A program made the position numbers and the translations under genes. Below are positions 44,641-56,575 of a stretch of DNA of 64,000 nucleotides, one piece after another. Within the stretch, counting starts at the first letter, position 1, and every line of letters begins with the position of its first letter. The DNA is from Bradysia coprophila (Eukaryota > Arthropoda > Insecta > Diptera > Sciaridae), in the NCBI RefSeq assembly GCF_014529535.1, contig NW_023503423.1:2466473-2530472 (forward strand), in the 5' to 3' direction. The notes beneath the pieces are model-generated. The model was given only the letters and a program-made list of their open reading frames with translations. It did no database searches and had not been told where the DNA came from.

Positions 44641-45816
44641 TTTATTAGTATCCAATGGAAAGTACACGAGCAAACAATTTTGTACTAAGACAAAACTTCA
44701 AGTGTGTTTTTGTGCAACAAGCTTCAGTAACTGTCTTTTCCACAAGTTTGAATATGCAAGGCGAAGGCGAGGTATCCAGCTATATGTTTCACAAAAACAG
44801 TTGGTGAAGCAAGAAATAGACGATGGAGTTTGCAAGTATCACAAAGTTGTTTCCGAAGTAATGAAGTATGTAACAACATCCGATGCATTCTGGTTCACTA
44901 CCTACCCCATGCAAAAGTTTATTTCCACACAAAAAAATGAAAATAAATGAACCGACAATGGACCATGTAGGAACTCGCCTCCTACTCTATTATGAATGAC
45001 AAGTCACACATGTAAATGTTTGTACGCTCATCTTATCCCTATACTTGTAAATAGAGATTCATTCCATTACCGGCACTCGAGTCAATCAACGCGCAATAAA
45101 TATTCGTCCCGTAAAGTCTTCTGTGTTTCAATTATTTGATAAAGGCACAGCCTTTACAGACCACATATAATGGTTCATTTTCGCAGGGGACAAACTGCTA
45201 TGTAATGGTCTACTTTCGCATTGGACAGGTAGTAAAAACATTTTTTTTTTGAAGTGTCCTTCGTTCTGTATCGTTATTTGTACTAATCGATGACCTCTCA
45301 TTGAAAGTTTTACTTTAATTGACGTCACGGCTAGACTAAAGGGAATAAAATGTGTGTATGCAGTATCTTACTGGGTTAAAATCAAAGTCTCAAATGTTCG
45401 AAAAACGACTCAAAAGACAATCGATTTGAGACCACTTCTTTCCAAGGCTGTACAGTGTACACTTTGTTGGACTTTAACTTAGATATCTCCTGCAAATCTG
45501 AATATGTTTTGATGATCTCAATACTATTTCAACAAAAAGTGGCCAACAGCTGACATGTCGAAGGATCGGGTGCTACAGCTCTACGAAGCATCAGTACTTT
45601 AATAGCGCATTTTCTACGTAGGAAAAGTGTCGGCGTTTCTAAGGATTTGAACCAACTTTTACTAAAAAAATCACAAGACCACGATGCCTTTGAATGATCT
45701 GCAACTGTATAACTACTACTGGTTCTTCCTGCATGCATCCCGTTGCTAGAACTGAATAATAACAAGCAAGCATTTCGATCAGTGGTTTTCGTGTTTCCTC
45801 TGCATTTGTGGAAAGA
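44641..45816. other. Intergenic, one dispersed repeat copy
   Basis: 45160-45240 is a copy of the ATGGWTCATTTTCGCAGGGG repeat also seen at 13845-13910. Otherwise no gene or element recognised. Confidence 0.5.
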
Positions 45817-46197
45817 CTAGGGTGTCTGGAGATCGGTTTCTAGAATTCCGTCTTTCCAGAAGGTCCACCTTCATTCCAGCTCTAGAACTCAAGGATAACA
45901 AGCAATTCCATCAGTTTTTTGCTGCTTCCTCTGGATTTGGGAAAAGATTAGGGTGTCTAGAGGTCAGTTCCCACAACTACGTCACTCCAGAAGGTCTACT
46001 TCCTTCCTAGTTCTAGAACACAGGAATAACAGCGATTTTCAACAGTTTTTTGAACGTTCTCCTGGATTTATGAAATTTTTGAGGACTTCGGAGGTCTGTT
46101 CCCAGAATATTATCACTCCTAACGGTCCATCTTCTTCCCAGTTCTAAGGGTGACAAACATTTCTTTATGTTATTTGTGCTCTCTTCTGGATACAAGA
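45817..46197. repeat. ~128-bp tandem repeat, three units
   Basis: Three diverged units marked by TCTGGATTTGGGAAAAGATT / CTCCTGGATTTATG and CCAGAAGGTCYACYTTC, each followed by CTAGTTCTAGAACWCARG or a variant. The reverse complement of this family occurs in Snx6 intron 6 (4080-4460). Confidence 0.75.
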
Positions 46198-46369
46198 ATG
46201 CAGCTGACGACATTGACCACTATTCCCATTCCCATGTCATCAAATGTGAAACGAATCCCGACACATTCTTTGAGAAATTAATTTGTTTTTATTTCCTTAC
46301 TGACTAAACAATCATGATCGCAAAATTGACAATGCCATACATCCCCGCAGCCAACATTCTCACGCAGAC

Positions 46370-49300
46370 CTAATTTTCCTGGTCGACATGTCCCGCATCT
46401 CGAACGAAACTGTCGTAGTCCAATTTCAGATATTGTTCCGGCGTCTTCGACCAATTATTACAATAGCGCCTGATTTCGTCCAGCGTTCGTTGGTGAATGT
46501 TTCGTTTGAAGCAGGTATCGGCATCCATTTCCATTTCGCATGTGTACGGCTGGAATGCAGAAAACAATCGTTCAATTGGTTGATCGCATTGACGCATTGC
46601 AATGGTCATAACTTACCGTGAACGCGTACGCTTTAGCAAAATTGTAAAATTCGGTGTAGTGGCGCAGTGTGGACGCAATGGAATCGACAATGATAAAATC
46701 GAACAGTCCGTCGACCACCGTTTTTTTGTACGATTTCATCAAGTATTGCATGTACGTGTCCTCCATGTCTTCTTCGTATTCGTAAACCATTCGCTTCACG
46801 TTTAACTGAAAACGTATTGGAAAATGAGCGAACCGCAAAGGCTGGAAAGACTGGATTTTCGCTTTACATTTTTACCGGTCTCTGGACACTTCCTGACCTC
46901 ATCGATTTCCGTTTTGAAATAGTCGTCGATACTGAGAATACGAACGGCTACGCCATCATTTTCGGCTTCCTTGTCCTTTATCAATTTCGCCAAAAAAGTT
47001 TTGCCCGAACCTGGCGGTCCTCTCATAATTATCACAATTCTGAGGCACAAAAAAACATTAATTCAAAACGGTTGTAAGATTGTAAGATTCCTCCTCAAGC
47101 AACCGAGTGGTAGGTAGATAGCTGGACGTATAACAATAAAAAATTACTTACTTGTGTGGCCGTCCCTGTCTACCCGGATTGTATATGATGTCTTCCAACA
47201 GTACAACATTTTGTCTCATTGGCCGACCAGTTGATGGTTTTGTAGCAGCAGCATTCACTTTTCGATAGTCTGTCCTTGCATCAGCTTTACCATTATCCAA
47301 CGTTCCCTCGTACTCTTCAAGCGAACTGAAATCGTATAAGACCGAGTTAATTGACTGCACAGCTGGCCTTTCATGCGATCGGCACTCACTCGTCGTCATT
47401 GGAGAGAATTTCTTCGTAGTCATTCAGTGAATCGGGTGCAGGGATGGCTTTATTCAACGGAATAATTTGGCCGTCTTTCCGTTTCCTTTTGCCGCGTTTC
47501 GTCGGCAAACACGGCCTCTTCCGGCTTTCCTCATTTAATAATTGCCACTTTATCGACGGATAGAATTTATGGCCAATGGGATAGTCGTTCACCGTGCTTC
47601 GCTGGAAATTAATGGAAATTGGGGCCAAATGTTAAATCGAACTTCACATATATCAGCCATCGGTGAACTTAGTCTTTGATCGCAAGGTCTACTCTAGTTT
47701 TTACCAGGCCACCGACAATGATCTCAATCATTGAGTGTTGAGTGAATTGAATAGTCTAGCGTTCAATATAGAGTAACGTAACATATTCTGAGTAGGTGCA
47801 GCGAGATGCCGTATTAGCATTCCTCTGTTGTAAGCGCACATAGCTGTGATACTGAAGATGATGGACCTACATAATCATTAGTAACTAGTGGAAGTTTTGG
47901 GACTGAGTAATCAATTTCAAATTTTTAACATGCTTTTTAATCCCAGCCCCAGGCTCAGTGTTTTCCAGATTCTTTACTATCGACTATTCACTTAATAATA
48001 GAGCTTTGAAGGGGTAGTAGGAAACTGGGAATGAGATTTCCAATCGGCCATTTGCTTTCATTGATTTGTCATACCAAAATTAGCCAGAGTCAATTTTAAT
48101 GGAGAATTTTACCTGTCTTAGGGTTAGAGAATTTTACAGCCTTATTTGAACTGAAACGTGAATTTGGCCTGGTAGCTACGACTTGATATTTTTCAGAACT
48201 CGAAAGCCAACGATTTTCTCTGAAATCTTAAGGTTAATGCTGAAAATTTTGGTCGTCAGGTCGTTTGAGGATTTCCTTTTCAGATCCAGGTGAGATGACC
48301 TGACTTGTCGTAAGCTATACTACCTGGAGTCTTTAGGGCGGATCGATTTTTACACTTTAATCCAAAAAGCACAACCGGTCGAGTTCACCGATCTTTGTTT
48401 TATGTTTTAAGGGTGCCCGAAACGAGCCATTTTTGAGTTGAGCATTTTTTACGCGTAAGGGATATTTCAAATATTTATCAACGTTAACTCGGCACGACAA
48501 AAAAGCTTCCAAAAAGTCAAAACTTCTGGAATTGGGGTTTCTGAAGACAACAAAAGGTCAATTTTTGAAAAGTTTTCCAAAAACTTTTTTTCGTTCCGAA
48601 TTCTTCATAAATATATGGATTAAATAACGGTTAATTTGACCTTACGTTTTGTTGCTTCTTCACTACGAGATTGGACGGATCTCAACATATTATGACCAGG
48701 GTCATTGCATCCACCAGAAATCCCTTGCGCGTAAGGGCAGCGCCCTCAAAACGTAAAAAATCTTTTCTATTTCGGAAAAATTATCAGTGGACTCAGCCAG
48801 TTATGGACTTGTACACCTGTGCTTTCTGGATTATAAAGTGAAAAAAACAGTAGGGCTCACTAGTTGAACAAAATACATTTTTTGGTGCATTTTGGTATAA
48901 AAGCGTGAATTTTTAACCATTGATAAATATGCATTTGGGGATTCCAAAACGATTAGGAGACTTTGGAAAAGTGACCTCTAGCGCCATCTACATCCAGTTG
49001 AAGTTTTCGATGCAGAGGTAACTTTGATGAATTTCTGTGTAGCGGGAATCGAAGCTACGCAGGTGATATTGGTCTCAAACGATAGCTGAGGGTTCAAAGT
49101 TTTTTTAGTGCAAAAAAATTTCACGAATTTTCCGATTTTCCCGCATTTTTTCCGAATTTTCTGAAAAATGATATTTTAAAACTGAGGGGAAAGTTAAGTA
49201 ATTTTTAAAATTGATTGTTGCACGTTCAGTTTCCAAACTTTTAACGATGAAAAAGTTTTTGGATGTTCCGCAGCAGTGGTAAATAGTTTCAGTTTTCATC

Positions 49301-52300
49301 GAAAATGTGAACCCTTTTGCATGGCGAATTTTTTTCGGCGAAATTTTGTTTCGTAAATTTAATGAGACTAGTACTGGGAATGCCAGGCATGATCTAAAAA
49401 CAAAATAAAACCAGTTTTTCGATTTTTAAAAAAATATTGAGTTTCCGAAATCTGCTGAAATCTGTGAATTTTCCTCCTTCGGCGAACTTTGACAGACCCT
49501 AAAAAATCCACAAACGTTTCAAGCAGCACAAACATACTTTAAACGCTTAGCCCCTCAGCTTTCAAACGATACCAAACACTCCACAACCGGATCAAAGGAT
49601 GTATGACCTGTGATGTGAGATATGTGGTTGGACGCGATTTCACGCAAATTTCGAAATATATGAGAGGTAAGTGGAAAAGGCAAAACAAAACCATTTTAAT
49701 TATTTTGGGTGAGTCAGCTTTTGACAACTTCCGTTTTCTAATCAATAGCCCTTTAAAAATGATTTTTACGGCTTTTCCACTTACTTCTCATATATTTCGA
49801 AATTTGCTTGAAATTTTGGGTCCAACCACATATCTCACATCACAAGGCATACATCCTTTGATCCGGAAGTAGAGTGTTTGGTATCGTTTGAAAGCTGAGG
49901 GTCCCAGCTAAGCATTTAATCTTGTAATCTTGTGCTGTTTGCGGCGTTTATGGATTTTTTAGAGTCTGTCAAGTTCACCGAAGGAGGAAAATTTACAGAT
50001 TTTAGCAGATTTCGGAAACTTAATATTTTTTTAAAAATCGGAAAACTGGTTTTATTTTGTTTTTAGATCATGCCTAGCATTGCCAGTACTAGTCTCATTA
50101 AATTTACGAAAAAAAATTTCGCCGAAAAAAATTCGCCATGCAAAAGGGTTCACATTTTCGATGAAAACTGAAACTAGTTACCACTGCTGCGGAACATCCA
50201 AAAACTTTTTCATCGTTAAAAGTTTGGAAACTGAATGTGCAACAATCAATTTTAAAAATTACTTAACTTTCACCTCAGTTTTAAAATATCATTTTTTAAG
50301 AAAATTCGGAAAAACTGCGGGAAAATCGGAAAATTCGTGAAATTTTTTTGCACTAAAAAAACACTTTGAACCCTCAGCTATCGTTTGAGACCAATATCAC
50401 CTGCGTAGCTTCGATTCCCGCTACACAGAAATTCATCAAAGTTACCTCTGCATCGAAAACTTCAACCGGATGAAGATGGCGCTAGATGTCACTTTTTCAA
50501 AGTCTCCTAATCGTTTTGGAATCCCCAAATGTATATTTATCAATGGTAAAAAATTCACGCTTTTATACCAAAATGCACCAAAATGCAGCTAGTGAGCCTT
50601 ACTAAAATGGAAATCTCGAGTCCAGAGTTAAATACAAAAAAAATTAAAGATAAAATGTGACCCGCCCAAGCGAAATTCCGGAAGAATTGTGTCAGATTTT
50701 TTTCGCGTTCAACCCGAACCTGAACTTTTACTTTCGGGTCTGGTTCTGAATTTTTTCCCTAAAAACCTTGAAAATTTTAAGGCTTTCAGGTCGAACCCGA
50801 ACTTTTTACATCAGAAATCACATATTTTCACGAGAAACTTGACCCGAAAGTAGAAGTTCAGACTCGGGTCACGTTCGGGTTGAGCGCAAAATTTCAGTTT
50901 CAGACGAAGTTCGGGTAGAAACTTAAATTTTAGTTCAGATCCGGGTTTGAAACAGGTCGACCCGAAGCCTTTTTTCTGATTCAAAAGGATTGCTCTGCTT
51001 CCGCATGATGTATAGTGCGGCATGGACGTGAAATCATTAACACCCTCAGTTTAGTGGATTTTTTTGTGTGATACTTTAATGTTAAATGTTTACAATGCGA
51101 ACGTAAAAATAAATAAAATTTTCGTTTAAAATCTAGGAAAAAATATTTTTTTTTGACTAAAAGTAGACGCTAAGCAAAAGAAGAACAAAAACCGACAGTC
51201 ATGCGAAAATCGAACGTTTCCTGACATCCGACACAATATCCCCGTCTATTGCCGACTATTTCATGAACACATCTCAAGCCGTATATTGCCGCTGCGGCCA
51301 TCATAGGAGTTGACCTTTATTTTTGTCTATTCGCAGAACAAGTAGACGTTCAGCCACTTTTCTATCATCAATAAAAAAGGAAACTTTTACCTCGCACTGA
51401 ATTGGATACGAAATGCAAATTGAAAATGGCTAAATGCTGTGCGTACTCACCTTCATGATTAGCGTTCGTTTAAATCTCTTGCCCTGCTTTGTCGCCGTAT
51501 TAATCGATGACAATTGCTCGTAGGTGATCTCCTTCAGCTCCTTTGTCCTTCTATTCGGTTGGAATTTTGGTTTCATTGGATCGCTGTTGCCACCACTACC
51601 ACTAACGCCACCACCACTCCCAACATCTATTACAACACTTCTGTTCGGAATCGGTTGCGATTGTTGCAATTGTTGCGACTTTGCATTGCTTGTGTTCGGA
51701 TCCCACTTGGACACGATGCTGTAGTAGTACTCCTTAATCATATGCTTGTTGGACGAGTGATTGTAGTCGATTGTCTTGACTGGAAAGAAATCGTCACCGG
51801 CGAGGTATTTGTTGGATGGTCGAGGTCGCGATAAGTTTTGCGGTCGCGAGACAATTCCCATTGTGTGATGACCGTAATCGACTACTTTCATCGGTTTGAT
51901 GCCCTCATCGTCTTGCATTGTTGTTGTGGGTCGCTTGCTGTTCGCCGAATAGTCAATGACTTTGGTCGGCCGGAAGAAATCCTCGTCTTTTGCATTGTCC
52001 GATGTAAAGGAGTCAGCTGGAAGTCCGCCACGGTTTTGTACATTGTTGAAGGGCTGGGAATTGTTTTGACCGAAATTGTTGTCGTCCGGTCGACTGTTGT
52101 TACGATAGTTTGATTGAGAGTTGGAGATGTCTGTGAAATTTGGTCCGTCGTAGTCTTGGAAATTCCTTCGACGACAAAAATCGTTCGAACTGTCGCCACC
52201 AAAATTGTTCCGATCATCACTTCTCTCATTAAATCCACAGCTGTCGTTGTTGAATTGACCGTTGGCCATTGGCTGGTTGAAGTTCTTTCCGAAGTTGTTG

Positions 52301-54465
52301 TTACTGCCACCGAAATTCGATGACGAACTTTGCGGGAAATTGTTGCTGTCGTTGCCGAAATTCGAATTGTTACCAAACGTCGACCTGTCGAACGGATTCC
52401 TTCGATTCGCTTGGAAATTGAAGGAGTTCTGTTGCTGCGAATTGCCCGCACTTCCTCGCATATTCTCGTTGAAATTGGATCGATTCGCGTTGAAATTGTC
52501 GTTGGCGAAATTCCGATTTTGATTGAAATTACTGGCCGGCCCATTGTCGCTGTTCAGGAAATTCGAACGATTTCTGCTGAAATTATCGCCGTTCGGCTGA
52601 CTGTCGTTCATAAAGTTCGACGAACCGAATTGATTGACCGATTTCCGATTGAAATTGTCACGAGAATTCATCATCGGCCTGGAATAGTCGTTTCTGTTCC
52701 TGTCCATCGGATTCATTTGAAACGGCCGATCATCCTCATCGTTACCGTCTTCGTAATTCATATCGCCGGCGAATCGTTCATGTTCCCGATTCGGATCGAA
52801 ATCGTCATCGTATGGATCATCGTCGCAATTGTTCAGCTGATTGGAATTGATCGCTTGAGTGTTCTCGTTCGATTGATTGTTGCTGGACGAGTCGATCTCT
52901 TGCGGTTGATGGAACGACGAATGCGAGTTTTGGCCCTCATGAACATCATCATCATCGTCGTCGTCATCATCGTCATCGTCGTCTCTCCAGTTGAATCGAG
53001 GAACGGAGTCCGGATCAATATCTGGCATCTTCATATCAAGTAGCGATGGAATGGCAGATTTTGCTACCGGATTCGAAACCGCTTTCGATTGGATGTTGGA
53101 CAGCAACGACGCAAGGTTCGGATCACCTAATATGCTTGTGATTCCCCTGGAAATGGCTTCTAGGTCCGGTCGTTGAGCGTTGGCAATCGGTTGAGCCATT
53201 TTATCTTCCCGTTTCGGTGATATGTCATTGATGACGACCGTATCGTTGTCGACGTCTGCATCGTTATCGTTCGGCCTGTCCTCAACCAAATCCAATCCTG
53301 GTATACCCGACCCAATCACGGAACCTCGGTTGAACAATTGACTGTTTGAGGAAGTCTCCAGCGATGGTGGAACTACATCACTGCTACAATTAACTTTGTC
53401 CATTGGATCGTTGATTTCTGACGACCCACTGGACTGACTGTAACCGATAGGATTGTGTTCATTGGATACGCGTGACAATTGATCTTGCGGAACGGAAGTA
53501 TTTTGTAGCGGCGATTGCAATTGCTGTAGTTTCTGTTGCTGTTGCTGTTGTTGTTGTTGCAGCAATTCCAGTTTCCTTCGTTTCATTTGCTCCCTACGCT
53601 CCAGCAACTTCGTTCGACATTCTTCCATTTTCTGCTCGTATTCCATGTACGCCCGCGTGTCCGGATGATTGGCATTCTGTAATTTCCATTTGGTAAACTC
53701 TTCTTCCCACTTTTTAAACTGCTCGTCGAAGGCCTTTTCTTCCGGTGTCTTATCGGTCACGTCTTCGGTGACTTGATTCAATGGCTCGGCGACAAACTTA
53801 TTTGTCGTTGGAGCAGCATTATTGGTGGTTACCGGTTCGAATTGATTGCGTCCAGCGTGACCGGAGAATGGAACTGCATTTTGACCGATTCCACTGGCCA
53901 CACCTCTGTTGTTAAACTGTTGATTCACAGCCGGTTGATTCGGAAAGTGTGTGGATCTAGCTGACACTGCAGTCGCTTGAAATGGTCGCTGATTTGACGA
54001 ATCATGTGAACTATTGCTGTTTGTTTGATCTGGAGGTGGCGGTGGTAAAGGCGCTGGTTGATTGGGCGGAGGTGGAGGTAAATGACTAATTGATGTTGGT
54101 GGCATGGATGACACCGAACCCATTTGTGGCACAATGGGCGGCATAATCGATGTGTTTTGACCAAATTTCTGTTGCATCTCCTGTTGATACTAAAATGAAG
54201 GAACAACTCAGCTTCGACACCAACGGTCGCTTGTTTCACATTTTACCTTTTCGCCATACGTAGCTTGCCATTGTGCATACTGCTGTTGATAAGTTTGCCA
54301 CTGCTGCCAGTTCTGTTGCATCGCAAAGTGTTGTTCTGGTGTCATTGTCGGATTGAATTGCATCGAATTGATGGGATTGTAGGCACCCATTTGCGGCGGC
54401 TGATTCGGAACGGCAGGCATCGCAAAATTGTTTAGCGGTTGCGACCAATTCTGTTGCCAGGCCAT
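46370..54465 (-). CDS. YLPM1/ZAP3-like nuclear P-loop protein, 7 exons
   Basis: Orthologue of YLP-motif-containing protein 1 (ZAP3), a nuclear protein that binds PP1 and RNA-processing factors in mammals. Minus-strand exons: 54465-54247, 54189-51451, 47601-47390, 47325-47152, 47039-46868, 46805-46617 and 46549-46370, about 1294 aa. The N-terminus is Gln/Pro-rich (MAWQQNWSQPL, QNWQQWQTYQQQYAQWQ) followed by the family block KWEEEFTKWKLQNANHPDTR. Next come a poly-Gln run, an acidic run (about 13 Asp) and a long Asn/Phe/Gly-rich region with NNFG, NFN and SNF repeats, likely disordered. The C-terminus is a kinase-like P-loop domain: VVLLEDIIYNPGRQGRP, IVIIMRGPPGSGKTFLAKLI (Walker A), ILSIDDYF, YEYEEDMEDTY and CFKRNIHQR. 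The exon 2-3 intron of 3.85 kb holds a giant palindrome. Exon 3 is the least certain. Confidence 0.9.
48853..50598. repeat. Giant palindrome, arms ~830-870 bp, in the YLPM1-like intron
   Basis: The left end AGGGCTCACTAG pairs with CTAGTGAGCCTT at the right. Matching runs through GGTATAAAAGCGTGAATTTT, GGTAACTTTGATGAATTTCT, GCGGGAATCGAAGCTACGCA, CCGCAGCAGTGGTAA and ATATGTGGTTGGAC to a loop of about 100 bp centred near 49725. Scattered differences separate the arms. No protein is encoded. If the host pre-mRNA is transcribed, the intron would fold into a long hairpin. Confidence 0.92.
50599..51450. other. Intron remainder, CCCGAA-rich repetition
   Basis: 50690-50970 contains repeated variants of ACCCGAAC / GTTCGGGT with AAGTAGAAGTTCAGACTCGG-like stretches, on both strands. 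The rest of the intron up to exon 2 shows nothing recognisable. Confidence 0.45.
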
Positions 54466-55031
54466 TTTCAATTTTGTTGCTGCACAGCTCCACCAAATGA
54501 GTGGATGGCACGAATGGGCACGATATTACACCGTGACAAATTTTATGTTTTTAAATGTTTCATAAAGTTCAAGTTCAGTGAAAATTGACAACTTTAGCAG
54601 ACATTTAATCGAAATTACAATGAAAATATCAAAACTTTTTTAGCTGAAATGTCACTTGCGCTCTTTTGCGGCTGGGACGTTTTGTGAAATGACATTATCG
54701 TATCGATATATCGCTGCGGTCGTTTTAGTCGACCAGAGAAATGGGAAAAATGATCATGACTGCAAACCCTGCAAACCCTGAAATTTGCTACAGAAACTTT
54801 GCCTGTGTATTCGATTGGACTGATTTCTGGGTCATGTTCGACCATGATTTGTTCTCGGATGGTCGGATATTTTCGATTATCGATTTGACGATAATTTATC
54901 GCTTCCACAATGTTTTTCTCGATAATGGTTTTCGCGTTGGAAAATGATGTAATCCTTATTATTCTTAAATCTTTGTTTTGCACTTCCGTCAAGTTTTTTC
55001 AGAAAACCACTTAAGCACGCAAAAATGTGTT
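54466..55031. other. YLPM1-like upstream region
   Basis: Must contain the promoter of the YLPM1-like gene. A 125-codon open stretch on the minus strand (54615-54992) has no convincing ATG at its start and no family resemblance, so I do not call a gene. Confidence 0.45.
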
Positions 55032-55437
55032 ACCAATACCCTCTCTAGCAACCAAACTAGGAAAATTAAGGTGGTAAAACTTTACAGTGTATTCTGTCAT
55101 AGAAAATTTTACACTTTTAAAAATAAATTAATTGAAGTATGAGCAGCGATTTCATTTTTTATGTTGAAAATATTACGTCTTGATTAACCATTTCGGTGTT
55201 CGAAAATGAATAATTTGTGATTGTGACGAGTTTTTTTGTGTGTTGCTCCGTTATTTTGGTGTGCAAAAATGAAATAAAGTTTAAAGTTTGTCTTTTTCGA
55301 GTGACGTCAATATTGCTTTAAAAAAGAGCGCGGCACGGCAACTCTATTACAAGAAAAAGTCAGTGTCACATTTGTCAAAATAAGGTGGTATTTTGACTGC
55401 GTCAAAACGAAGTTTGGTTGCTAGAGAGGGTATTGGT
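55032..55437. mobile_element. 406-bp MITE with 27-bp perfect inverted ends
   Basis: The left end starts ACCAATACCCTCTCTAGCAA and the right end is its complement, both continuing to ACCAAACT/AGTTTGGT. A second inner inverted pair is AAGGTGGTAAAAC-like. Both ends abut GTT, a possible three-base duplication. Non-coding. Confidence 0.82.
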
Positions 55438-55489
55438 GTTACTTTTAAAGGAAAAAGTGGTTTTTAAGTAAACTTATTGTTTAAATTTA

Positions 55490-56575
55490 CAGTGGTCCTA
55501 CTAAAAATTTCCTCTCCTTCGGTAGGACATGTAGGACAATATTTTCACATGAAGAGTAATAGGACTTCTTCATAGTTAATATTTGTATTTTGGTGCCCGA
55601 ACTAACTACGACATTCTACCTTTCTTGTTCCTCTATTCTCGTACTCGGGCTTGACTTCTTTGTGCTGACAAGCACCAATTTCAAGACTTTCGGAATGATG
55701 AAAACAAGAAATCTCCAATATCATGACCAGTGTTGTGGTCCTATGAATCAAATATGACTCCATTGAACAAGATTCATTTGTTGACTGTGACTACTTCTAC
55801 TTCTCATTTTTTTTTGGGAATGTTTTCTTTGACACCCGATTTTCCATCAGTAGATGGCAATCACTTTTGTAAACTTTCTAAACCCAAGTTCAATCGAAAG
55901 ATTTACTGCTGTCTTGTGTAAGAGGCTAGCGGAAACAACTGAAGATAGTCCGTCCACTCTGGTTTTTGGACCGCTGCTAGTTCTCGAGGTCATTCTCTTA
56001 ACGTGAGTCCTGTGTAAGGGAAGAGTGTCTAAACTCAGTTTGTTCCTATTTTACTTTATTTGTTTTTTTTTTAGCCTCATTTGATAGGCATTTGCTCTGT
56101 GGAATGAAAATGAGGTACGTCAGGTTATATTCACTTCAGGTTATACTCTTCTCTGAGTATATAGAAGTAAAGAACGGATTAGGCTTAGTCCAACCACTAA
56201 TGAATCACTAACGAAAGTCGAACAATTTTGCGAATCATTCATACAATGAGTGAAACCATTTACACATTGTCGCTAAATTGTTCATTCCCCGAACGAGAAG
56301 GAAAATGTAAGTCACAGAAGAGTAATTCTCGTCTTAATCCGAATCTACCAGATCTACTCTAAGATTGTGATTTTCACGTACAAGTTGACTTTCCATGTAC
56401 CTTGGGCATTAAATTCGACTGCAGACTACAGTAGGAACCGAATAAAAGTTTAATTTTTATAGAAATGTATGAGAATGGTTTAGCAAAAATGTCCTACGCA
56501 GGACAGTAGGACAAGTAGGACGAATTTTTAAAATGTAGGACAAAGTAGGAAAGTAGGACACTGTGGGAGCGCTGA
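55490..56575. repeat. Region bounded by GTAGGAC-rich ends, second copy
   Basis: Left CCTTCGGTAGGACATGTAGGACAA; right GTCCTACGCAGGACAGTAGG with GTAGGACAAAGTAGGAAAG, GGACACTGTGG and AGCGCTG. It matches the boundaries of 7195-8430, while the interiors differ. No gene recognised inside. Confidence 0.45.

Noticed and set aside
44702-44950. 82-codon open stretch
   Set aside because: No resemblance to a known family and no sign of splicing or promoter.
51514-53043. Long plus-strand open frames opposite the YLPM1-like exon 2
   Set aside because: Their composition follows from the Asn/Asp/Phe-rich codons on the other strand; no domain or splice evidence.
54615-54992. 125-codon open stretch, minus strand, upstream of the YLPM1-like gene
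   Set aside because: No early ATG, no domain, and it occupies the likely promoter.
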